This document shows, piece by piece, positions 8,196-14,269 of a DNA stretch of 14,269 nucleotides (positions are counted from its first letter, which is position 1; every line of letters starts with the position of its first letter). The stretch covers positions 1-14,269 of the forward strand of contig CAJGCJ010000042.1 of assembly GCA_904501775.1 (NCBI GenBank). Direction: 5' to 3'. The notes beneath the pieces are model-generated. The model did not search any database, had not been told where the DNA came from, and saw only the letters and a list, made by a program, of their open reading frames with translations. This DNA comes from an uncultured Bacteroidaceae bacterium. GTDB lineage: Bacteria; Bacteroidota; Bacteroidia; Bacteroidales; Bacteroidaceae. Both the position numbers and the translations under genes were made by a program.

Positions 8196-9044
8196 ATGAA
8201 CGACTATACAAAAGTTATATTTGAGGTATCTCCTGTAAACGAAGATATTACCGATATTCTTGCAGCAATGCTTGCCGAGGTTGGATTCGAAAGTTTTGTA
8301 CCCGAAGAGTTCGGAATGAGTGCCTATGTACAGCAACCCCTTTTCGATAAAGATGCTGTTGATGCCGTTATTGCCAGGTTCCCCGTTGAAGGATACAATA
8401 TTAAGTATTCATCTGAGGTTATAGAGGGCGAAGATTGGAATGCCGAGTGGGAGAAGAACTATTTCCAGCCTATTGTGGTTGATGACAGATGTGTTATACA
8501 CAGCACTTTTCACACTGATATTCCAAAGGTGGAGTATGATATCCTTATAGACCCCAAGATGGCTTTCGGTACAGGTTACCATCAGACAACGTGTCATATG
8601 CTGCGTGCAATCCTCTATGCAGATATTTCAGAAAAGAGTGTGCTTGACATGGGCTGTGGTACTGCGTTGCTCGCAATACTCGCTGCAATGCGTGGCGCCG
8701 GGGATGTCGTTGCAATAGATATTGATGAGTTTGCCTATGAGAATGCACTCGAAAATATTAAGTTGAACAATACACCCGATGTCGATGTCCGTCTGGGCGG
8801 TATCGAGGCTATTAAAGATGGAGAGAAGTTCGATTACGTTATTGCCAATATAAACCGTAACATTCTGCTTGCCGATATGTGGCGTTATGCACAGGCCATG
8901 CATGCCGGCTCGGTGCTGTATATGAGCGGTTTTTATACCGAAGATATAGATGTTCTCAAGGCCGAAGCGGAACGTCATAGCTTGCGCTTTGTGCGCTCTG
9001 ACGAGAATAACCGTTGGGCTATGATGGAGCTTGTAAAAGAGTGA
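8196..9044 (+). CDS. prmA: Ribosomal protein L11 methyltransferase PrmA
   Basis: PrmA is a cytosolic S-adenosylmethionine-dependent enzyme that methylates amino groups of ribosomal protein L11. The protein is 282 residues from ATG 8196. An N-terminal substrate-recognition domain covers about 1-75, followed by EDWNAEWEKNYFQPI (79-93), typical of the linker before the catalytic domain. The signature DPKMAFGTGYHQTT (119-132), the SAM-binding loop VLDMGCGTALLAI (149-161), the acidic ribose-binding strand VVAIDIDEFA (171-180) and the substrate-site motif ANINRNIL (217-224) complete the set. The same frame extends to a TTG at 8148, but this would add 16 residues unlike the PrmA N-terminus and would cover the promoter element, so ATG 8196 is preferred. 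It is transcribed divergently from tamB and ends 23 bases before a strong terminator, so it appears monocistronic. Confidence 0.95.
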   Translation: MNDYTKVIFEVSPVNEDITDILAAMLAEVGFESFVPEEFGMSAYVQQPLFDKDAVDAVIARFPVEGYNIKYSSEVIEGEDWNAEWEKNYFQPIVVDDRCVIHSTFHTDIPKVEYDILIDPKMAFGTGYHQTTCHMLRAILYADISEKSVLDMGCGTALLAILAAMRGAGDVVAIDIDEFAYENALENIKLNNTPDVDVRLGGIEAIKDGEKFDYVIANINRNILLADMWRYAQAMHAGSVLYMSGFYTEDIDVLKAEAERHSLRFVRSDENNRWAMMELVKE

Positions 9045-9067
9045 TTGGTTCTTGTTCTGTAATAACA

Positions 9068-9111
9068 ATATAAACAAATAGGTTCCCATGCGGGAACCTA
9101 TTTGTTTATAT
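9068..9111. terminator. Bidirectional intrinsic terminator between prmA and the GH130 gene
   Basis: Bases 9068-9087 pair perfectly with 9092-9111: a 20-bp stem with a 4-base loop (ATGC) and a G/C-rich top (GGTTCCC/GGGAACC). The A/T-rich stem base supplies a U-rich tail in both directions. It lies 23 bases after the prmA stop and 18 bases after the GH130 stop on the opposite strand, so it most likely serves both converging genes. Confidence 0.88.
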
Positions 9112-9129
9112 ATTCGAATCAGTCGTTGA

Positions 9130-10086
9130 TTACTGTTTCTTCAACCAGTCGATGATTTCGCTTATGTAGCCGAATGCCATACATACATGTGTATCGGCAG
9201 CACCGTAGTAAACAGCAACCTTATCGCCTTCGCGCAATGCTGCACAGGGGAATACCACATTGGGCACATCGCCTACCAATTCATAAGGAGCTGCAGGAGC
9301 AAGCAGATACTCCATGCTGCGGTACAGTACCTTTGTGGGGTCTTCTTTGTCCAGAAGCACTGCGCCCATTGAGTAACGGAAACCATTACATGTGGTGATT
9401 ACACCATGATAGAACATCAACCAACCCTCGTCGGTGAGCATAGGTACGCTACCTGCGCCAATTTTGGTGCACTGCCATGCGCTATCCTCAAAAGGAACTT
9501 TTTTCATTACGCAACGGTGCTCACCCCAATATTTCATGTCGGGGCTGAAACTCAGGTATATATCACCGAATGGAGTGTGACCATTGTCGCTGGGACGTGA
9601 CAGCATTGCATATTTGCCGTTGATCTTCTCGGGGAACAATACACCGTTTCTGTTGAAGGGAAGGAATGCGTTCTCGCACTGGAAGAACTCCTTGAAGTCG
9701 TATGTGTATCCGATACCGATTGTAGGTCCATGGTAACCGTTGCACCATGTAATCCAATAACGGTCCTCAATCCATGTAACGCGGGGGTCGTATTTGTAGT
9801 CGCTCTCTATCATCTCGGTGTTGCCTGCCTTGAATACGATAGGCTCGTGATTGATTTCCCAGTTGATACCGTCCTTAGAGAATCCAGCGAAGATATTCAT
9901 CTGTACTCGCTTGTTGTCGCAACGGAATACACCTGCATATCCGTCACCATAAGGAACAACAGCGCTGTTAAAGATACTATTTGACGAGGGGATGCTGTAA
10001 CGGTCGATTACGGGGTTCTCGCTGTAACGCCACATTACATCGGTGCAACCTTCGGGTCGCTCTTGCCAAGGAATGTTTTTTGCCAT
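9130..10086 (-). CDS. GH130 beta-1,4-mannoside phosphorylase (probable mannosyl-N-acetylglucosamine phosphorylase)
   Basis: GH130 enzymes use inorganic phosphate to split beta-1,4-mannosides, giving alpha-mannose-1-phosphate plus the acceptor sugar. This 318-residue protein has the five-bladed propeller pattern of the family and no signal peptide, so it acts on imported sugar in the cytosol. Asp100 in YKYDPRVTW is the predicted general acid. Arg146 (NRNGVLFPEK), Arg164 (MLSRPSDNGH) and His227 (MFYHG) align, with a constant offset of 4, with residues I recall as phosphate-binding in the gut-metagenome enzyme UhgbMP (Arg150, Arg168, His231; catalytic Asp104). The short length and this N-terminus fit the BT1033/UhgbMP type, which acts on Man-beta-1,4-GlcNAc from N-glycans, better than the roughly 390-residue mannosylglucose phosphorylases. 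A beta-1,4-mannooligosaccharide phosphorylase is the alternative. The gene lies 37 bases after the transporter gene in the same operon. Confidence 0.88.
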   Translation of the reverse strand: MAKNIPWQERPEGCTDVMWRYSENPVIDRYSIPSSNSIFNSAVVPYGDGYAGVFRCDNKRVQMNIFAGFSKDGINWEINHEPIVFKAGNTEMIESDYKYDPRVTWIEDRYWITWCNGYHGPTIGIGYTYDFKEFFQCENAFLPFNRNGVLFPEKINGKYAMLSRPSDNGHTPFGDIYLSFSPDMKYWGEHRCVMKKVPFEDSAWQCTKIGAGSVPMLTDEGWLMFYHGVITTCNGFRYSMGAVLLDKEDPTKVLYRSMEYLLAPAAPYELVGDVPNVVFPCAALREGDKVAVYYGAADTHVCMAFGYISEIIDWLKKQ

Positions 10087-10123
10087 AGTTTTAAAATTTA
10101 TATGTTAGCTATAGTTTTGTTAA

Positions 10124-11452
10124 TTACTCTTTTTCTGCTGTCTCGCGGAATGGAACAAACCATGTGATGAGGAATGCGGGTATTGTCGCGAACAGTACGA
10201 ATATGAAGAAGGGTTCAAAGCCTCCGGGCTTGTTGAACCATGTCTCAAAGCTTTCGCACAGCCATCCGCTGAGCATTCCGGGGAGCATCACACCAAGATT
10301 CATGATACCTGATGCGAAGGCATAGTGTGCCATTTGGCTCTTGCCGGGTGCAACCTGCTGCATCATGAATAGGGTAAGTCCTACAAAGCCGAAGCCGTAG
10401 CCGAAGTATTCGAATACGATACCGCTACATACAATCCAACCCTCGGTAGGCTGGTATATTGAGAAGATTGTATATATGAGGAACGGTATGTTGAAACAGC
10501 AACACAGATGGAACAATGCCTTGCGCAAACCTATCCATTTGATATAGTATCCGGCAAGGATTGAGCCAAGCACGAATGCTATGGCACCGTATGTTCCGTA
10601 GTAAAGACCAATTGTCTCTACATCGAGTCCAAGACCTCCATCGGCACGTGAAGCCTTAAGGAACAAGGGGACAATTTTCATTACAAAACCCTCGGCAAAG
10701 CGGTAGAGGATGATGAATGCTATGTAATAGACTATGTTCTTCTTCTTGAAGAAGTCTACAAGTACGCCTACCAGTTCGCGGCCAATCTCGGCTGCGCTGC
10801 GCTTGGCATCTTTGCTCTTGCCACCTGTAGGCAACATGACTGTGTGATATAGTGCAAGCAAAATCATTATTGCACCCAATGTACCTATTATGATCATCCA
10901 TGCTCTTACGTTGGATGCATGGTTGTCGAGGCCGCTTTCAGCGAATTTCTTGATAAGGACACCTGCTACATATACAAGGCCGCCGGTGGCTACAATCTTC
11001 GCAATGTTATAGAATGCTCCCTGCCAACCGATATACTGCGCCTGTTGTTTCTCGTCGAGCTCGCTCATGTAAACACCGTCGCATGCAATGTCGTGTGTTG
11101 CACCGCTGAATCCAATGATTGCCAATAATCCGATAGCAATGCTGAAGAACTCGGGAAGGCCCAAAACAAGAGCTACTGCCGTAAATGTGATACCTGTGAT
11201 GAACTGTGTTGTTATAACCCAGAATTTCTTTGTCTTGAATAGCTCAAGGAATGGGCTCCACAGTGGTTTCAGGGTGTAGGGCAACAGAATAAGTGATGTC
11301 CAGAATGTGATGGTTGTCTTGTCGACTCCCAAACCCTCGAACATGAGCACTGTCACCATGTTGAGCACTACAAATGGGAGTCCCATCGCAAAATAGGCTG
11401 AAGGAACCCATGTAATAGGGCTTTTTGCTTTTTTGTTTGTTGTTTGTGACAT
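10124..11452 (-). CDS. MFS sugar transporter, AmpG-like
   Basis: This 442-residue polytopic inner-membrane protein has about 12 hydrophobic segments, with a longer hydrophilic central loop at about 210-235 (GGKSKDAKRSAAEIGRE) between the two halves. The motifs LLPYTLKPLWSPFLELF (56-72) and SGATHDIACDGVYM (116-129, with Asp121 and Asp125) resemble those of AmpG-type permeases, which import muropeptide sugars. Its place immediately upstream of the GH130 gene matches Bacteroides loci where an MFS permease brings in the disaccharide that the phosphorylase cleaves. The likely cargo is therefore a mannosyl disaccharide such as Man-GlcNAc, though this is inferred from context. The gene has a near-ideal promoter upstream and no terminator before the GH130 gene, so the two should be co-transcribed. 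No TonB-dependent receptor or extracellular glycosidase gene is present in the window. Confidence 0.88.
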   Translation of the reverse strand: MSQTTNKKAKSPITWVPSAYFAMGLPFVVLNMVTVLMFEGLGVDKTTITFWTSLILLPYTLKPLWSPFLELFKTKKFWVITTQFITGITFTAVALVLGLPEFFSIAIGLLAIIGFSGATHDIACDGVYMSELDEKQQAQYIGWQGAFYNIAKIVATGGLVYVAGVLIKKFAESGLDNHASNVRAWMIIIGTLGAIMILLALYHTVMLPTGGKSKDAKRSAAEIGRELVGVLVDFFKKKNIVYYIAFIILYRFAEGFVMKIVPLFLKASRADGGLGLDVETIGLYYGTYGAIAFVLGSILAGYYIKWIGLRKALFHLCCCFNIPFLIYTIFSIYQPTEGWIVCSGIVFEYFGYGFGFVGLTLFMMQQVAPGKSQMAHYAFASGIMNLGVMLPGMLSGWLCESFETWFNKPGGFEPFFIFVLFATIPAFLITWFVPFRETAEKE

Positions 11453-11491
11453 TTTTATATTTATTATAACGTTATTTAAATTTCACATCAT

Positions 11492-11523
11492 GCAAATGTA
11501 GCACAAGCCCGTTGAAAAGCAAA
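11492..11523 (-). promoter_or_regulatory. Full Bacteroidota promoter for the transporter-GH130 operon
   Basis: On the minus strand the -33 box TTTG (11523-11520) is followed by 19 bases and then TACATTTGC (11500-11492), an exact TAnnTTTGC -7 element. Both boxes and the spacing match the primary sigma factor consensus of Bacteroides. The predicted leader before the ATG at 11452 is about 30-35 bases. This is the best promoter in the window. Confidence 0.8.
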
Positions 11524-11574
11524 GCGAATAGTTGTTTTTTTAATGATATATTTAAGACTTATCCGAAAAATTTC

Positions 11575-11583
11575 TATCTTCGC
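11575..11583 (+). promoter_or_regulatory. -7 promoter element for the cyclophilin-peptidase operon
   Basis: TATCTTCGC matches TAnnTTTGC with one T-to-C change. It sits 17 bases upstream of the ATG at 11601. The -33 region holds TTTA (11551-11554) at about 20 bases, a three-of-four match. It shares a 148-base divergent intergenic region with the transporter promoter. Confidence 0.55.
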
Positions 11584-11600
11584 AAGGAATAATATTAATA

Positions 11601-12491
11601 ATGTTTAAAATGAAACATCTGTTTAAAATATTTGCCATTGTAATGGCGACAATGATGGTTGTGTCGTGTAAGGAGGGTGAGCAGGCTGCCGAATTCGGCA
11701 TACAGCAGTTGAATGAACAGAGTCCCGACAGCGACCAGTATGTTCTTATTGAGACAAACAGGGGTAATATAAAACTGTTGCTTTATAAGGAGACCCCTTT
11801 GCACCGTAAGAATTTCGTGAATCTTGTGTTGAATAAGTTCTACGACGGACAGTTGTTCTTCAGAATAAAAAAGAACTTCATGATTCAGGCCGGTGACCCC
11901 AATTCGCGTGGGGCAAAGCCCGGTCAGCGTTTGGGCGAGACCGAAGTGAGCTATAAGATTCCTGCCGAGATTGATCCCACACGTTTCTGGCACAAGCATG
12001 GAGCTTTGTCGGCCGCAAGCCTCAACCCTACAGTTGAGTCATCGGGCTCGCATTTCTATATAATTACGGGTAACAAGGTCAAGGACTCGCATCTCGATGC
12101 TCACGAGGCGAAGTACAATAAGACATTGCGTCGCAAGATGTACGAGCAACTGCAAGAGCCATACAAAGATAAAATAGCAGCCTTGCATGCTGAGGCTCAG
12201 AAGAGTGCTGCTAAAAAGCGCGAGTTCAAGGAACTGTTCAACTTCTTCAGCGAAAAAACCGACTCGGCAATGGTGGGCAAGGAGTTCAAATTTACCCGTG
12301 AGCAGCGCAAACACTATAAAGAGGTGGGCGGTGCTTTCCATCTTGACGGATATTATACTGTCTTTGGAGAAGTTCTTGAGGGTATGGATATTGTTGAGGC
12401 TATATCACTTGAGGCTTACGATGTACACGAACGCCCTGTGAAGGATGTTGTTATAAAGAGCATAGTGCTGTTGCCCGATGAAAATCAATAG
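11601..12491 (+). CDS. Lipoprotein cyclophilin-type peptidyl-prolyl cis-trans isomerase
   Basis: This 296-residue enzyme catalyses cis-trans isomerisation of X-Pro bonds during folding of envelope proteins. A lipoprotein signal peptide spans residues 1-22 with lipobox VVS|C at Cys23, so the protein should be membrane-anchored facing the periplasm (ATG at 11610 is an equally workable start). The cyclophilin domain begins at about 48 (VLIETNRGNIKLLLY). It contains FFRIKKNFMIQAGDP (86-100), with Arg88 matching the catalytic Arg55 of human CypA, then SSGSHFYIITG (147-157) and LDGYYTVFGEV (248-258). The His126 position of CypA is Tyr here. About 90 residues (158-247), charged and largely helical, are inserted between the last two motifs, where classical cyclophilins have a short loop. 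The final 14 bases overlap the start of the peptidase gene, indicating an operon with translational coupling. Confidence 0.92.
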   Translation: MFKMKHLFKIFAIVMATMMVVSCKEGEQAAEFGIQQLNEQSPDSDQYVLIETNRGNIKLLLYKETPLHRKNFVNLVLNKFYDGQLFFRIKKNFMIQAGDPNSRGAKPGQRLGETEVSYKIPAEIDPTRFWHKHGALSAASLNPTVESSGSHFYIITGNKVKDSHLDAHEAKYNKTLRRKMYEQLQEPYKDKIAALHAEAQKSAAKKREFKELFNFFSEKTDSAMVGKEFKFTREQRKHYKEVGGAFHLDGYYTVFGEVLEGMDIVEAISLEAYDVHERPVKDVVIKSIVLLPDENQ

Positions 12492-13710
12492 ACACAGACT
12501 CCCCAATGGGTTGCGCATAGTGCATGTTTCCGATGAAAGCATGCAGATGGTATATGTCAATATGCTATATGGCGTTGGAGCGCGTAACGAGCAGTATGAA
12601 TATACCGGAATAGCCCATCTCTTCGAGCACCTGATGTTCGAGGGTACCGAGAATATACCCTCGTTCGACGAGCCATTGGAACGTGCGGGCGGCGAGAATA
12701 ATGCCTATACCAACAACGACATAACAAATTACTACATCTCCTTGCCAAAACAGAATGCCGAACTTGCATTCTGGATGGAGAGCGACCGTATGTGCAATGT
12801 GCGGCTGACGCAAGAGAGTGTGGCTGTGCAGCGTCAGGTGGTTATTGAGGAGTTCAAGCAGGAGCATCTCAACCGTCCTTATGGCGATGTAAGTATGCTG
12901 CTTCGTCCTATGGCATACAGGAAACACCCCTATCGCTGGTCGACAATAGGACGCCGCATGTCGCATATAGCAAAAGTACCGGTAGAGGTTTTGAACGATT
13001 TTTATAACAGATACTATACCCCAAGCAATGCAGTGCTTGCAGTTGTGGGTAATATCTCTTTCGAACAGGTGGTAGAGTGGAGTACCAAATGGTTTGCCAA
13101 TATCCCGGCAAGCGATTATATTCCTTTGGAACTGCCTGTTGAGCCTTGCCAGCGCAGACTACGCCGGAAAACTGTCTATAGGAATGTTCCTCAGAACGCC
13201 CTTTACATGGCGTTTCACATGTGCGGAAGAGGTGATAGTGACTTTTTCCCCTGTGATGTTATTTCAGATATTCTTGCCAACGGATATTCAGGACGTTTGA
13301 AACAGCGTCTTATGAAAAAGAAGAGACTGTTTACTAAGATAGATGCATTCGTGTCGGGAAACGAACACCCCGGTTTATTTTCAATATATGCAAGAGTTGC
13401 CGACGGGGTGGCGGTAGAAAAGGCCGAGGAGGCAGTTTGGCAAGAATTGGAACAGCTGCAACGCCAACTGGTGCCAAAGCACGAGATGGAGAAGGTGCGC
13501 AACCGTTTTGAAGCCGATTTTCTCTTCCGTAATATGAACGGTGAGAATCTGGCAGGCAATATTGCAATTGCCGAGTGGCGCGGTGTTGCCGAGGATCTGT
13601 TCGACGAGGTTGCGCATTACCGTGCCGTTACAGCACAGCAGGTGCGCGAAACAGCAAGCAGGCTCTTCCGCAAGGGAAACAGCAGTGTGCTTTATTATCT
13701 GAAACGGTAA
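12478..13710 (+). CDS. M16 family zinc metallopeptidase (processing peptidase/pitrilysin-like)
   Basis: This 410-residue protein belongs to the M16 (inverzincin) family. The inverted zinc motif HLFEH (residues 47-51) gives two His ligands and the catalytic Glu50; the third ligand is probably Glu124 or Glu125 in VVIEEFKQE. An M16 N-terminal domain spans about 1-160 and a C-terminal M16 domain about 170-350, with YYTPSNAVLAVVGNI (179-193) and GYSGRL (269-274) as usual in the family. The length fits the single-chain M16B type that works as a homodimer, or beside an inactive partner not seen here. No signal peptide is present, so the protein is predicted cytosolic, unlike its lipoprotein neighbour. 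ATG 12478 is preferred because MKINRHRLPNGLRIV is the canonical family opening. The substrate is unknown; M16 enzymes degrade or process short, unfolded peptides. Confidence 0.92.
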   Translation: MKINRHRLPNGLRIVHVSDESMQMVYVNMLYGVGARNEQYEYTGIAHLFEHLMFEGTENIPSFDEPLERAGGENNAYTNNDITNYYISLPKQNAELAFWMESDRMCNVRLTQESVAVQRQVVIEEFKQEHLNRPYGDVSMLLRPMAYRKHPYRWSTIGRRMSHIAKVPVEVLNDFYNRYYTPSNAVLAVVGNISFEQVVEWSTKWFANIPASDYIPLELPVEPCQRRLRRKTVYRNVPQNALYMAFHMCGRGDSDFFPCDVISDILANGYSGRLKQRLMKKKRLFTKIDAFVSGNEHPGLFSIYARVADGVAVEKAEEAVWQELEQLQRQLVPKHEMEKVRNRFEADFLFRNMNGENLAGNIAIAEWRGVAEDLFDEVAHYRAVTAQQVRETASRLFRKGNSSVLYYLKR

Positions 13711-14095
13711 TTCTCCGGCAAAAAAATACGCAATATTTGGTTAATTTAAATTTTAAAGAGCTGCCTTTGCGAGGTTTAAAAATAAAGGACACCGCGTGCA
13801 ACGATGCTGTCTATTCATCAAAGGATGTAACGCTTACATTGGCCACACCGTAACAATTTGTACGATATAAATACATTCAGCCTCCATTTGTGGAGGCTGA
13901 ATGTATTTATGATGATTTGAATTAAAGGATACCGATGTTATTATATAAGATATTTTTTGCTATAATTACATTCATAAAACAATGGGCTTATGGTATTATA
14001 TGATTCTGTTATATCTAAATTATTCAGAATTTCTCTCTTTGTAATACTATGCGCAGTAACCACGAGAAGTATTTGTCGGAGTTGCAATAACCATC
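13711..14095. other. A/T-rich intergenic region holding one strong hairpin and no convincing gene
   Basis: This is the longest stretch in the window without a recognised gene. The left part (13711-13866) has a weak promoter-like pair, TTTG at 13736-13739 and TGCCTTTGC at 13762-13770 with 22-base spacing. It also has an open frame to the TAA ending at 13853 that has no good start and mostly shadows the peptidase gene upstream. The hairpin at 13867-13910 follows. The right part (13911-14095) is very A/T-rich with only tiny open frames. I see no tRNA, repeat or recognisable riboswitch. Confidence 0.6.
13867..13910. terminator. 20-bp-stem bidirectional terminator hairpin
   Basis: Bases 13867-13886 pair perfectly with 13891-13910 around a 4-base loop (TTTG), with CAGCCTCC/GGAGGCTG near the top and A/T pairs at the base. 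The design is the same as at 9068-9111. It stands between the converging peptidase and pseudouridine synthase genes. It lies 156 bases from the first stop codon and 185 bases from the second, much farther than the other two terminators lie from their genes. Confidence 0.85.
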
Positions 14096-14269
14096 TTATT
14101 CACCTCTCTCGAAACTCTGCCATAGGCTATCGTTGGGGACGGGTGCGGTAATCTTTATTGGTTGCTTGGATACGGGATGGACGAACTCCACATATCGTGC
14201 ATGCAACGATATGCTTCCATCGGGGTTGGAACGCTTTGCACCATATTTAAGGTCTCCCTTTATGGGGCA
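14096..14269 (-). CDS. RluA-family RNA pseudouridine synthase, C-terminal fragment (runs off the window)
   Basis: The minus strand is open from the window edge to TAA at 14098-14096 and encodes 57 residues. It begins CPIKGDLKYGAKRSNPDG, continues SISLHARYVEFVHPVS, and ends APVPNDSLWQSFERGE. The GD.KYGA motif, the LHA segment and the FxHPVS strand followed by a final APxP are the standard C-terminal features of RluA-type synthases, which convert uridine to pseudouridine in rRNA or tRNA. The catalytic Asp (HRLD motif) lies upstream, outside the window. The short tail fits the small Bacteroides RluA-like proteins of roughly 230 residues that I recall, not the longer RluD type with an S4 domain, but the missing N-terminus prevents certainty. 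Confidence 0.88.
   Translation of the reverse strand, partial: CPIKGDLKYGAKRSNPDGSISLHARYVEFVHPVSKQPIKITAPVPNDSLWQSFERGE

Noticed and set aside
8628..9089. A 153-codon minus-strand open frame opposite prmA
   Set aside because: It runs into the 9068-9111 terminator and lies opposite the conserved PrmA catalytic domain, so it is a shadow frame.
12565..12966. A 133-codon minus-strand open frame opposite the M16 peptidase
   Set aside because: It is antisense to the zinc-binding domain and has no recognisable motifs or upstream signals.
13575..13709. The first half of a 92-codon plus-strand frame that continues to 13853
   Set aside because: Up to 13709 it overlaps the end of the peptidase gene out of frame, and its Arg/Cys-rich sequence is a by-product. 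Only the part after the peptidase stop is kept as a weak finding.
58..13910. The three long perfect hairpins as CRISPR repeats, REP elements or mobile-element ends
   Set aside because: Their sequences are unrelated to each other, each occurs once, they are not spaced as an array, and each sits at or near gene ends where a terminator is expected.
13911..14095. A tRNA, riboswitch or other structured RNA gene in the A/T-rich right intergenic stretch
   Set aside because: No acceptor-stem pairing, T-loop motif or known aptamer consensus could be found by eye. An Infernal/tRNAscan search would settle it.

Overview
The window looks like chromosomal DNA from a member of the Bacteroidales (Bacteroidota). 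Three things suggest this. The coding content is typical of the group: a lipoprotein Omp85 protein (TamL) paired with TamB, a GH130 mannoside phosphorylase next to an MFS transporter, and a lipoprotein cyclophilin. Upstream regions carry the phylum's characteristic -7 promoter element (TAnnTTTGC) instead of an E. coli-type TATAAT. Start codons are preceded by A/T-rich leaders without a clear Shine-Dalgarno sequence. Genus cannot be decided from the sequence alone.

Layout from left to right. Positions 2-31 may hold the last codons of a plus-strand gene. A perfect-palindrome terminator (58-87) follows, then a minus-strand block: a sugar-nucleotide pyrophosphorylase-like nucleotidyltransferase (108-1013), the TamA-like outer-membrane lipoprotein TamL (1130-3436) and the very large TamB (3433-8055, possibly starting as far upstream as 8118). 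tamB is transcribed first and overlaps tamL by 4 bases. Divergent from tamB is prmA (8196-9044), the ribosomal protein L11 methyltransferase. prmA converges on a minus-strand pair, an AmpG-like MFS transporter (10124-11452) followed by a GH130 phosphorylase (9130-10086), and a 20-bp-stem bidirectional terminator separates them. Divergent from the transporter is a plus-strand pair, a lipoprotein cyclophilin-type peptidyl-prolyl isomerase (11601-12491) overlapping an M16 zinc peptidase (12478-13710). A gene-poor A/T-rich stretch (13711-14095) with another 20-bp-stem hairpin follows. The window ends inside a minus-strand RluA-type pseudouridine synthase (14096-14269, C-terminus only).

How the genes work together. 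TamB and TamL form the envelope-spanning translocation and assembly module. The transporter and GH130 enzyme form a sugar-uptake and phosphorolysis cassette, most likely for a beta-1,4-mannosyl disaccharide such as Man-GlcNAc from host N-glycans or a mannan-derived sugar. The cyclophilin is a predicted envelope lipoprotein, while its partner peptidase has no visible export signal. The rest is housekeeping (prmA, pseudouridine synthase, nucleotidyltransferase).

I found no mobile element, CRISPR array, tRNA, rRNA or obvious novel system. The most interesting points are two corrected translation starts, a coherent set of promoters, the compact cyclophilin/peptidase overlap, and the 385-base intergenic stretch, whose terminator lies unusually far from both flanking genes.
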